Of a stretch of DNA of 64,000 bases, positions 50,729 to 58,540 are shown piece after piece. Within the stretch, counting starts at the first letter, position 1, and each line of letters opens with the position of its first letter. Made by a program: the position numbers and the translations under genes. The notes below the pieces were generated by a model, which worked only from the letters and a program-made list of their open reading frames with translations, made no database searches and was not told the DNA's origin. The DNA is from Acrocarpospora corrugata (lineage in GTDB: Bacteria; Actinomycetota; Actinomycetes; Streptosporangiales; Streptosporangiaceae), in the NCBI RefSeq assembly GCF_009687845.1, contig NZ_BLAD01000037.1, positions 79,774 through 143,773 on the forward strand. Direction: 5' to 3'.

Positions 50729-53464
50729 TCACTTCAGGGCGAGCGCCAGACCGATCCGGGACGTCACCCCAAGCTTCTCGTAAGCATGCGAAAGGTGCGT
50801 TTCCACCGTCCGTACGCTGAGGAACAGGCGTTCGGCGATTTGCTGGTTGGTGCACCCTTCCACGACCAGGTGGGCGATCTCCAGCTCGCGGGGGGACAGG
50901 CCGTGCGCGCCGGCGCCGCGGCTCTTGCCGGGCACCCGCTTCCCGGCCCTGCGCTGCTCCTGGACGGCCCGCGCCAGCAGCACCGGCGCGCCGCACGCCT
51001 CGAAGAGCTCCCCCGCCTCGGTCAGGTGGGGGAGCGCGGCCTTCTTCTGGCCCGCCGTAGTCAGCGCGGTGCCGGCTCGGAGCAGGGCGCGACCCGCCAT
51101 CAGCCGCTGACCGGCCGCGGCGAGGATCTCCGCCGCCCGCAGCGCCAGCTCGGCCGCCAGGGTTCCCGACTCCGCGTGCGCGGCGGCCAGGTCGACGAAG
51201 CCCGCGTTGAACTCCAGTTCCGGGTGGGCCACCTCGGCGGCGCGGGCCGCCCACCGGCCCGGCTGGTCGCCGTGGGCGGCCATCGTCTCGCAGAACGACA
51301 GCATGCTGAACTGGTCCAGGCGACCGGCCGCGAACGCCGCCTCGATCTCCGCCACCGGGGCCTGCTCCGGCCGGCCGGCGTGCGCCAGCGCGGTGCCGTA
51401 GGCGTACCAGGCCTGCGCGCCCGGCCACTCCCCGGCGCTCACCCCGGACGCGGTCGCCTCCTCGCCCAGCCGCAGCGCCAGCGCCTCGTGCCCGGTCGCG
51501 ACGGCCAGCAGGCTCTGCTGGGCCTGCGCGACCACCACCGCGTAACCCGAGTGCAGCAGCCTGGCCACCTCCGCCGACTCCTCGGCCGCCACCGCGCCCT
51601 CGGCCAGCCGGCCCACCACGCCGTACGCGCGCGCCTGCCCGGCCAGCATGTTGGTCACGATGAACGTCTGCCCGGTCGCCTTCGCGATCGCGATCGCCCG
51701 CTCGAACCTGGCCACCGCGGAATGGTGGCGGCCCAGCCACAGCTCCGCCCAGCAGAGCCAGGCGATCGTGTCCATCCACTCCAGCAGCTGGATGTCCGGC
51801 GTCGCCGCGACCAGCGCGTCCGCGCGGGCCAGCTGCTCGATCGCCGCCGGGATGCGCCCTGCCGCGTACGCCGGCATCGGCCGCAGCGCCGCCACCGCGA
51901 CCGCCAGGCCGTGATCCTCCGGGCGGCGCGGCATGAAGTCGAGCACCGCCTGGGCGGCCCGGTGGTCGCCCCGCATCAGGCTCTCCGCGACCAGGCGCAG
52001 CCGCATCGGCAGCGCGGCGGGCAGCCGGGGGTCGGGGATCTCGCGCAGCTCCGCCAGCAGCACCGCGCGGCCCTGCGCCGGGCGGTCCAGCAGGCGTTCG
52101 ACCAGGGCGCAGAAGCGGGCCGCGCGGGCGCGTTTGGCGTGGTCCTCGCGCGGCAGCAGGCGCAGCACCTCGTAGGCGGTCTCCCGGCCCTCGGCCAGCC
52201 AGCCGGACACCACCTGGCCGCGGGCCAGTTCGAGCAGCAGGTCCAGGCGGTGCTCGCGGCCGTCCAGGTCGTCGGGGAGCAGCCGGATGGCGGCCTGCAG
52301 CCAGTGCGCCGTGGTCGCCGGCGCGGTGGTGGCGACCGCGCGGGCCGCCTCCACCAGGACCGCCACCGCCTCCCGGTCGCCGAAGGCGCCCGACCGTTCG
52401 ACGTGGTGGGCCCGCACGGTGGCCGGGGCGCCCACGGCCGCCAGGTGCTCGGCCATCCTGGCGTGCGCGGACAGGCGCCAGCCGGGGGCGGCCGACTCGT
52501 AGGCGGCCTGCCGTACCAGGGGGTGGCGGAACCGGAACCTGATGCCGTTGCCGGCCGGGCGGACCAGGTCGCGGGCGACCAGCTCGTCCAGGGTCTTCAG
52601 AGTGGTGATGTCGGTCAGCTCGGCGGCCACCGCCGCGAGCAGGGGCTCGAACTCGTCGGCGGCCACCGCGGCGGACTGGGCCACCAGCAGGGCGTCGCCG
52701 GACAGGTCGGCCAGTTCGCGCTGGAGCGCCGCGTGCAGCGTGGTCGGCAGGTCGCCGGCCTCGATCCTGGCCAGGGCCTGGAGGTAGAACGGGTTGCCGC
52801 CGCTGGCCTCGTACAGGGCCTGGCGGCGGCCCCGGCTGATCTCCGGGCCGAGCAGCTCGTCGGCCTCGGCCGCGCTGAGCGGCCCCACCACGATCTGGTT
52901 GCCGCCCGCGGCCAGCCGCGGCGGCGCCTGATTCGGCCGGTACGCCACCGTGATCAGCACCCGGGCCCTGGGCGGATGCCGGACCACGTGATCGAGGAAC
53001 TCGATCGTGCTGCCGTCCGCCCAGTGCACGTCGTCCAGGACCAGCGCCAGACCGGACGGCTCGGCCAGCCGCTCCAGCATCCCGATGATCGCCCGATAGA
53101 GCCGGTACCTGGCCAGGCCGCTGCGGTCGTCATCCGGCTCCGCGGCCTCGCCCAGCGCCGGGAACACCGTCGCCAGCAGGGGATCGGGCGGGAACGTCCC
53201 GGTCTCCAGATGGCCGTCGAGCGCGTCCACCAGCGCGCTGAACGGGATGACCTGCTCGAACTCCGCCGCCCTGCCCCACAGCGCCAGGCAGCCACGCTCC
53301 CTGGCCGCCGCGTCCAGCTCGGCCAGCAGCCGGGTCTTGCCCGCGCCGGGCTCGCCCACCAGGGCCAGGAACCGGAACGCGCCGTCCATGCTCGCGTCCA
53401 GTGCCCCCCGGAGATCCCGCAGGACCTCGCCGCGGCCGACCAAGGGGGCGGTATGACCATCCAT
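50729..53464 (-). CDS. LAL-type LuxR-family transcriptional regulator (large ATP-binding)
   Basis: ATG 53464 with AGGGTGA upstream gives 911 residues. The N-terminal AAA ATPase has the Walker A GEPGAGKT near residue 40 and the Walker B LALVLDDVHWADGST. A long TPR-like middle region follows. The C-terminal 65 residues are a LuxR HTH (LSPRELEIAHLVVEGCTNQQ, IAERLFLSVRTVETHLSHAY, EKLGVTSR). LAL proteins are pathway activators responding to nucleotides and small inducers. It lies 80 bp before the hydrolase/GMC pair on the same strand and may control it. The stretch from 53465 to the VOC gene at 53697 shows no clear feature. Confidence 0.92.
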   Translation of the reverse strand: MDGHTAPLVGRGEVLRDLRGALDASMDGAFRFLALVGEPGAGKTRLLAELDAAARERGCLALWGRAAEFEQVIPFSALVDALDGHLETGTFPPDPLLATVFPALGEAAEPDDDRSGLARYRLYRAIIGMLERLAEPSGLALVLDDVHWADGSTIEFLDHVVRHPPRARVLITVAYRPNQAPPRLAAGGNQIVVGPLSAAEADELLGPEISRGRRQALYEASGGNPFYLQALARIEAGDLPTTLHAALQRELADLSGDALLVAQSAAVAADEFEPLLAAVAAELTDITTLKTLDELVARDLVRPAGNGIRFRFRHPLVRQAAYESAAPGWRLSAHARMAEHLAAVGAPATVRAHHVERSGAFGDREAVAVLVEAARAVATTAPATTAHWLQAAIRLLPDDLDGREHRLDLLLELARGQVVSGWLAEGRETAYEVLRLLPREDHAKRARAARFCALVERLLDRPAQGRAVLLAELREIPDPRLPAALPMRLRLVAESLMRGDHRAAQAVLDFMPRRPEDHGLAVAVAALRPMPAYAAGRIPAAIEQLARADALVAATPDIQLLEWMDTIAWLCWAELWLGRHHSAVARFERAIAIAKATGQTFIVTNMLAGQARAYGVVGRLAEGAVAAEESAEVARLLHSGYAVVVAQAQQSLLAVATGHEALALRLGEEATASGVSAGEWPGAQAWYAYGTALAHAGRPEQAPVAEIEAAFAAGRLDQFSMLSFCETMAAHGDQPGRWAARAAEVAHPELEFNAGFVDLAAAHAESGTLAAELALRAAEILAAAGQRLMAGRALLRAGTALTTAGQKKAALPHLTEAGELFEACGAPVLLARAVQEQRRAGKRVPGKSRGAGAHGLSPRELEIAHLVVEGCTNQQIAERLFLSVRTVETHLSHAYEKLGVTSRIGLALALK

Positions 53465-53696
53465 GCCCACTCACCCTGATCATTTGCCCGCTACTACAGG
53501 GGAACTTTACCCAGCGACGACTAGCCTGGAAGGACATAGCGCTATCAACGCAGACATAAAACAAACTGTCATCGGCAGCGTTCAGTGATGCCGTCACTCA
53601 CGCCCCAGCGCCCTCCGCCGCCCCCGTGTTCGTAAAAATGTCGTTGCCCCGTGACAGTGTGCAGCTACCCGACACGGAACTGCGAAGGAGCATTCC

Positions 53697-54473
53697 ATGC
53701 TGACCACCGATTTCTTCCCGGGCGCGCCGAACTGGCTCGACCTCGGTTCCCCCGATACCGAAGCCAGCGCCGACTTCTACGGCTCCGTCTTCGGCTGGAC
53801 CTTCCAGTCCGCCGGTCCCGAGGCGGGCGGCTACGGCTTTCTCCAGCAGAGCGGCAAGACCGTCGCCGCCCTCGGCCCGATCACCGAGGCGGGCGCCAGC
53901 CCCGCCTGGACCATCTACTTCCACGCCCCCGACGTCGACGCGGCCGCCAAGACGGTCACCGAGCACGGCGGAACGGTCAGGGTCGAACCCGGCGACGTCT
54001 TCGACGCGGGCCGGATGGCCGCCTTCACCGACCCCGGCGGCGCCCAGTTCGCCGTCTGGCAGCCCGGCACCACCCGCGGCCTCGACGTCGTCACCGAGCC
54101 CGGCTCGCTCGGCTGGACCGAGCTGTACGTGCCGGATCCCAGCGCCGTCCGCGACTTCTACACCGACCTGCTCGGCTGGAACATCAAGGAGGTCCCGTTC
54201 GGCGACGGCATGACCTACGTGCTGGCCTCCACCGCCCAGGGCGAGCAGCCCGACGTGGCCGGCATCATGCCGCTCCAGCCCGGCGACAGCCCGCACTGGC
54301 TGCCCTACTTCGAGGTCCCCGACACCGACGCCACCCTGATCAGGGTCGACGCCGGCGGCGGCACCGTGCTGCTGCCCGCCATGGACGTGGACGGCATCGG
54401 CCGGTTCGCGGTCTGCGCCGACCCGCACGGTGCCAGGTTCGCCGTCATCACCAGCTCCGACGTCCCGGCCTGA
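53697..54473 (+). CDS. VOC-superfamily protein with two glyoxalase-like domains
   Basis: The 258-residue protein carries two VOC halves: PNWLDLGSPDTEASADFYGS and FTDPGGAQFAVWQPGT in the first, LGWTELYVPDPSAVRDFYTD and CADPHGARFAVITS in the second. GAAGGAG lies before the ATG. Such double-VOC proteins (CFP32/27-kDa antigen-like) are common in actinomycetes. Some bind or modify small metabolites, mostly without known activity. It is convergent with the MetE-like gene, with an inverted repeat between them. Confidence 0.9.
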   Translation: MLTTDFFPGAPNWLDLGSPDTEASADFYGSVFGWTFQSAGPEAGGYGFLQQSGKTVAALGPITEAGASPAWTIYFHAPDVDAAAKTVTEHGGTVRVEPGDVFDAGRMAAFTDPGGAQFAVWQPGTTRGLDVVTEPGSLGWTELYVPDPSAVRDFYTDLLGWNIKEVPFGDGMTYVLASTAQGEQPDVAGIMPLQPGDSPHWLPYFEVPDTDATLIRVDAGGGTVLLPAMDVDGIGRFAVCADPHGARFAVITSSDVPA

Positions 54474-54484
54474 CCGGGGGACCC

Positions 54485-54519
54485 GGAAGTCTGGCCTTGC
54501 TTATTAACCCCAGACTTCC
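54485..54519. terminator. Inverted repeat between the VOC and MetE-like genes
   Basis: GGAAGTCTGG and CCAGACTTCC form a perfect 10-bp stem with a 15-nt AT-rich loop that contains the MetE-like stop codon. Its position between two convergent genes suggests a shared terminator. Confidence 0.55.
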
Positions 54520-55622
54520 TGGGCCGTCTCGACGATCAGCCGGATCTTGGCGAACTGCTCCTCGTGGGTGAGCGAGTTGCCCTCCACGGTGGAGGAGAAG
54601 CCGCACTGCGGCGACAGGCAGAGCTGGTCCAGGTCGATGAACTTGCTGGCCTCCTCGATCCGGCGCTTCAGGTCGTCCTTCGACTCCAGCGCGCCGCTCT
54701 TGGTGGTGACCAGGCCGAGCACCACGTGCTTGTCCTTGGGCACGAACCGCAGCGGCTCGAATCCGCCGGAGCGCTCGTCGTCGAACTCCAGGAAGAAGCC
54801 GTCCACGGCCAGCTCGCCGAACAGGGCCTCGGCGACGAAGTCGTACCCGCCTTCGGCCGCCCAGGAGGAGCGGAAATTGCCCCGGCACATGTGCGTGGTC
54901 ACCCGCAGGTCGGCCGGGCGGTTGGCCAGCGCCGCGTTGATCTGCTTGATGTAGCGCAGGTGCAGGTGGTCGGCGTCGTCGCCGCGGGCGGCGATCTCGG
55001 CCCGCTGCGCCGGGTCGTTGAGGTAGGCCAGGCTGGTGTCGTCGAACTGGAGGTATCGGCAGCCGAGCTCGGCCAGCCGCAGCACCTCCTCGTTGTACGC
55101 GGCGGCCAGGTCGGTCCAGAAGTCCTCCAGGTCCGGGTAGACGCCCGCGTCGATGGACGCCGGGCCACCCCGGTAGTGGACCATGTTGGGCGACGGGATC
55201 GTCAGCTTGGCCGTCGTGCCCGGCTCCACCGTGTCCCGCAGGAAGGTGAAGTCGTCCTCGAAGATCGTCTCGGTGAGCCGGATCGGCTCGGCCACCCGCA
55301 TCGCCGGCGGCGCGAACTCCAGCTCCTCCTCGTCGTTGCGGAACCGGACCGTGATGCGCTCGCCGGTCGCCTGGGTGACGCCGCCGAGCCGGTAGATGAA
55401 GTCCATGTGCCAGGACGCCCGCCGGAACTCCCCGTCGGTCGCGGACCGCAGCCCCGCGTCCCGCTGGGCCCGCACGACCTCCCGGATCGCCGCGTCCTCG
55501 ATCTCCCGGAGCGCGGCGGCGGTGATCGCGCCCTGGCTGAAGTCGTCACGCGCGCGGAGCAGTTCGGCCGGTCGTAGCAGGCTGCCGACATGGTCCGCGC
55601 GGAAGGGGGGTTCACTGCGCAT
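54504..55622 (-). CDS. Cobalamin-independent methionine synthase-like protein (MetE C-terminal type)
   Basis: The 372-residue protein is a single (beta/alpha)8 MetE C-terminal-type domain: FRADHVGSLLRPAELLRARD, LRSATDGEFRRASWHMDF, CRYLQFDDTSLAYLNDP, VTTHMCRGNF (zinc-binding His and Cys), FFLEFDDERSGGFEPLR and DQLCLSPQCGFSSTVEGN (third zinc Cys). The B. subtilis YxjG/YxjH proteins are of this form and take part in methionine salvage with an unknown methyl donor. No riboswitch-like leader was found before it. The gene stands alone. Confidence 0.9.
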   Translation of the reverse strand: MRSEPPFRADHVGSLLRPAELLRARDDFSQGAITAAALREIEDAAIREVVRAQRDAGLRSATDGEFRRASWHMDFIYRLGGVTQATGERITVRFRNDEEELEFAPPAMRVAEPIRLTETIFEDDFTFLRDTVEPGTTAKLTIPSPNMVHYRGGPASIDAGVYPDLEDFWTDLAAAYNEEVLRLAELGCRYLQFDDTSLAYLNDPAQRAEIAARGDDADHLHLRYIKQINAALANRPADLRVTTHMCRGNFRSSWAAEGGYDFVAEALFGELAVDGFFLEFDDERSGGFEPLRFVPKDKHVVLGLVTTKSGALESKDDLKRRIEEASKFIDLDQLCLSPQCGFSSTVEGNSLTHEEQFAKIRLIVETAQEVWG

Positions 55623-55765
55623 GCTGGATCACTCCACTAGCACGTTCGGAGTACGTATGTTCGTTCGTTTTCAGGGCCCCGATAGGGCGACGCTAGCGCC
55701 ATTCGGCCCTGCTGGCGATCAGAACTGACAATGATCGCGACATTTCAGTTGATTCACAGGTTTCC

Positions 55766-55781
55766 AGTGACATAGGTCACA
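55766..55781. promoter_or_regulatory. CRP-like palindrome in the glnII promoter region
   Basis: AGTGA-CATAGG-TCACA has a perfect GTGAC-ATAG-GTCAC core and fits the Crp consensus TGTGA-N6-TCACA at 15 of the palindromic positions except the first T. It lies 126 bp before the proposed glnII start. Confidence 0.45.
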
Positions 55782-55800
55782 GAGGCCACTCGACCTGGGC

Positions 55801-55822
55801 TTTGTCACACCGTGTTCACAAA
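55801..55822. promoter_or_regulatory. Possible GlnR-like or other repeat before glnII
   Basis: The 22-bp stretch begins TTTGTCAC and ends TTCACAAA, with TTTGT and ACAAA exactly inverted. GTCAC-N6-TTCAC resembles the GlnR pattern GTnAC-N6-GnAAC only in part. Its position 85 bp before glnII makes regulatory use possible. Confidence 0.3.
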
Positions 55823-55906
55823 TGGGCAATGGATGCGAAACGGGGGGTTGAGAGCCTTGGGCGTGGCGGGCTTATGACCTGGCCCGCGTCTGAAGAAGGG
55901 AACGAC

Positions 55907-56926
55907 GTGGCATTCAAGGCCGAGTACATCTGGATCGACGGCACCGAGCCGACCCCGAAGCTCCGCTCCAAGACGAGGGTCCTCGCGGACGGCGCCGACC
56001 TGCCGACCTGGGGCTTCGACGGATCCAGCACCAACCAGGCCGAAGGCCATGCCTCCGACTGCGTGCTCAAGCCGGTCTTCTCCTGCCCGGACCCGATCCG
56101 CGGCGGCGACAACCTCCTGGTCCTCTGTGAGGTCTACAACGCCGACGGCAGCGCCCACAGCACCAACACCCGCGCGCTGCTCACGCCCGTCGACGAGAAG
56201 TACGCCGCCCAGGAGTCCTGGTTCGGCATCGAGCAGGAGTACACCTTCTTCAAGGAGGGCCGCCCCTACGGCTTCCCGGTCGGCGGCTTCCCCGGCCCGC
56301 AGGGCCCGTACTACTGCGGCATCGGCGCCGACGAGGTCGTCGGCCGCGACATCGTCGAGCGGCACCTGGACGCCTGCATCGACGCCGGCCTGAAGATCTC
56401 CGGCATCAACGCCGAGGTCATGCCCGGCCAGTGGGAGTTCCAGATCGGCCCCGCCGGTCCGCTGGAGTGCTCCGACCACATGTGGATGGCCCGCTACCTC
56501 CTCTACCGCATCTCCGAGGACTTCGGCGTCTCCGCCACCCTCGACGCCAAGCCCGCCAAGGGCGACTGGAACGGCGCCGGCGCCCACACCAACTTCTCCA
56601 CCCGCGCCATGCGCGAGGGCTACGACGCGATCATCACCGCGTGCGAGTCCCTCGGCGCAGAAGGCAAGGTCGAGGAGCACATCGCCGGGTACGGCGTCGG
56701 CATCGAGCAGCGCCTCACCGGCCTGCACGAGACCGCCCCCTACAACGTCTACAGCTACGGCGTCTCCAACCGCGGCGCCTCGGTGCGCATCCCGTGGCAG
56801 GTCGAACTCGACAAGAAGGGCTACATCGAGGACCGCCGCCCGAACGCGAACGTCGACCCCTACGTGGTCACCCGCCTCATCGCCAACACCTGCTGCGAGG
56901 CCCTGGAAAAGGCCGGCCAGGTCTGA
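55907..56926 (+). CDS. glnII: Glutamine synthetase type II (eukaryotic-like)
   Basis: GTG 55907 with GAAGGGA upstream gives 339 residues, the normal GSII length; the longer reading from 55802 is not supported. The sequence shows FKAEYIWIDGTEPTPKLRSK, TWGFDGSSTNQAEGHASDC, SWFGIEQEYTFF, NAEVMPGQWEFQIG and GDWNGAGAHTNFSTRAMREG. RIPWQVELDKKGYIEDRRPN and the active-site Glu and Arg of glutamine synthetases are present. The enzyme makes glutamine from glutamate, ammonia and ATP as an octa- or decamer. Actinomycetes carry it besides GlnA and regulate it by nitrogen supply. A terminator follows 13 bp after the stop. Confidence 0.96.
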   Translation: MAFKAEYIWIDGTEPTPKLRSKTRVLADGADLPTWGFDGSSTNQAEGHASDCVLKPVFSCPDPIRGGDNLLVLCEVYNADGSAHSTNTRALLTPVDEKYAAQESWFGIEQEYTFFKEGRPYGFPVGGFPGPQGPYYCGIGADEVVGRDIVERHLDACIDAGLKISGINAEVMPGQWEFQIGPAGPLECSDHMWMARYLLYRISEDFGVSATLDAKPAKGDWNGAGAHTNFSTRAMREGYDAIITACESLGAEGKVEEHIAGYGVGIEQRLTGLHETAPYNVYSYGVSNRGASVRIPWQVELDKKGYIEDRRPNANVDPYVVTRLIANTCCEALEKAGQV

Positions 56927-56938
56927 CCCGCCCCAGTC

Positions 56939-56970
56939 ACGGCTCCCACCCTCCGGGGCGGGAGCCGTTT
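56939..56970 (+). terminator. Rho-independent terminator of glnII
   Basis: ACGGCTCCC and GGGAGCCGT form a perfect 9-bp stem followed by TTTCCGTTT, 13 bp past the stop codon. Confidence 0.8.
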
Positions 56971-57134
56971 CCGTTTCCTCGGGTTGGTCGCCGGCAGCCC
57001 TGAGAAACCACTAACAGAATGGGCCAGGCCTTCTTGGCGCCGACGCGGTGAGAGGCATCACCTGCGTGAACGGCGCCGGATAACGGCGACCGACCCGGCG
57101 ACTCGCCCACTCCGTTAGGCGTTGTAAGGTCGCG

Positions 57135-58307
57135 TCAGGGCAGCATGGCCTCGATCAGATCGGCCGCGCGTGGTGTGCCGCCCTCGGTCATGGCCGCGGC
57201 CCGCGAGCGCCGGGAGCGCTGGGCCACGTCCGGATCTCCGGTCAGCTCAAGCAGTGCCTTTCGGAGCGCGGCGGCGGTGGCGTCCGCCGTGTCGAACCGG
57301 CGGGCCACCCCCAGTTCGACGAGCCGGTCGGCGTTGGCGAACTGGTCGACCGCCTGAGGTACGGCGATCATCGGAAGCCCGGTGTACAGCCCTTCGCTGC
57401 TGCCGCCCATTCCCGCGTGGGTGACGAAAGCCGTCGCCTGCCGCAGGATCGCCAGCTGCGGGACCCACCGATGAATCTCGAAATTTCCGGGAATCTCGCC
57501 GAGTTCGCCGATATCGGTCTGCTTGCCGACCTGAAGCACCACATGCCATCCCGGCAGCCCGCCGAACGCCTTCAGGCACTGCCGGTAGAACTCCGGCTGC
57601 CGGGTGTACGACGTCCCGAGTGAGATCAGCAGCACCTTCTCGGCACCGGGCGGCTTCTCCCATCGGCCCTGATCGTTCCGCTCCCCGAAGCAGGGCCCGA
57701 CGAACGTCACCACATCCCGGTCGACCCGCTCGGCGTTGGGCTGCATCGCCTCCGGCACCAGCGCCAGCGCCCGCGCGGGCCGCCCCGGAAACGCGTCCAC
57801 GTCCGTGGTGACGGCCCCACACTCCGCCAGCCATTTCGCGAACTTCGCCCGATACTCCGCCGCCCCGGGCAACTGCCACAGCTGGGCCCCGACCTCCTCG
57901 TCGTAGCCCTCCCAGGCCACATAGGTCGGCGACAGCTGCACCGCTGGCCGCCCCTGAGCCTCCGCGAGCGCACGCGCCGCATAGGACCCGATGTCGTACA
58001 TATACAGATCCGCGGGATCCGCCTCGTACACCCGCCGCAACTGCGGCAGGACCTGGATGTTGTCGTCGAGGAACACCCCCATCGCCTCGATGGGATCCTC
58101 CGGCCAGGCGTCATCCGCCACCGGCAGCGTCGACCGATACGGCACCAGCGTGGCCCCCGTATCCCCGACGAGTTCGGCGACGGCGGGATCGTTGGCGTAC
58201 GTCACCCGATGCCCGCGAGCCACCAGCTCCCGGACGACTTCGAGACTGGGCAGGACATGACTGACGGCGGGAATGCCGACCATGGCGATATGCGCACGGC
58301 GAGACAT
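57135..58307 (-). CDS. Macrolide-type glycosyltransferase (MGT, OleD-like, GT1 family)
   Basis: The 390-residue protein starts SRRAHIAMVGIPAVSHVLPS, the acceptor-binding half of GT1 enzymes. It continues with VLLISLGTSYTRQPEFYRQC and HRWVPQLAILRQATAFVTHA and GMGGSSEGLYTGLPMIAVPQ, the nucleotide-sugar PSPG-like segment. The nearest functional group is the OleD/Mgt branch, which glucosylates and inactivates macrolides and other phenolics with UDP-glucose in the cytosol. Reported members give resistance to or trim a broad set of aglycones. The region before the gene has a large multi-hairpin structure that could regulate it. Substrate unknown. Confidence 0.93.
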   Translation of the reverse strand: MSRRAHIAMVGIPAVSHVLPSLEVVRELVARGHRVTYANDPAVAELVGDTGATLVPYRSTLPVADDAWPEDPIEAMGVFLDDNIQVLPQLRRVYEADPADLYMYDIGSYAARALAEAQGRPAVQLSPTYVAWEGYDEEVGAQLWQLPGAAEYRAKFAKWLAECGAVTTDVDAFPGRPARALALVPEAMQPNAERVDRDVVTFVGPCFGERNDQGRWEKPPGAEKVLLISLGTSYTRQPEFYRQCLKAFGGLPGWHVVLQVGKQTDIGELGEIPGNFEIHRWVPQLAILRQATAFVTHAGMGGSSEGLYTGLPMIAVPQAVDQFANADRLVELGVARRFDTADATAAALRKALLELTGDPDVAQRSRRSRAAAMTEGGTPRAADLIEAMLP

Positions 58308-58321
58308 GGAAATCACTCATC

Positions 58322-58427
58322 TCAGATCTACGGCGAAACGAACATGACAACCGAACGCGCCACCGGCCTCGCCGGTCGGGCGCGTTTCAGGGGCGAGGAA
58401 CTCCTCGCGCGTCAGCCGTAGATCTGA
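58322..58427. promoter_or_regulatory. 106-bp inverted-repeat element with nested hairpins upstream of the glycosyltransferase
   Basis: TCAGATCTACGGC (58322-58334) and GCCGTAGATCTGA (58415-58427) are perfect 13-bp inverted repeats. Between them lie a hairpin AACGCGCC-ACCGG...CCGGT-CG-GGCGCGTT (58354-58386) and a hairpin GCGAGG-AACT-CCTCGC (58393-58408). GAAACG (58335-58340) can instead pair with CGTTTC (58383-58388), an alternative to part of the first hairpin. Read on the minus strand this is the likely 5' leader of the glycosyltransferase, ending 14 nt before its ATG. The outer repeats are also flanked by ATC on both sides, so a small transposable (MITE-like) element is the alternative. Confidence 0.6.
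58328..58345 (-). other. Candidate five-codon leader peptide
   Basis: ATG TTC GTT TCG CCG TAG encodes MFVSP. The reading frame ends inside the closing stem of the upstream element, 20 nt before the glycosyltransferase start. It has no clear ribosome-binding site. If translated it would disturb the stem, as in drug-inducible attenuators. Confidence 0.3.
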
Positions 58428-58540
58428 ATCTGCACGCGCCGATCCTACGCGGCGCTTCTGGACCACGTCGTCCCGATAACCGCCGGCGTCGGCCTCTCCG
58501 GCGGATACCGGAGAGGCCGAGCCGTACTTCTATCGGGCTT

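Noticed and set aside
54504..55800. Cobalamin or SAM riboswitch before the MetE-like gene
   Set aside because: I looked for paired elements and conserved boxes upstream of 55622 and saw none.
58209..58421. Plus-strand frame with a 25-codon tail from ATG 58344 across the leader element
   Set aside because: No ribosome site, and the segment is explained better by inverted repeats than by coding.
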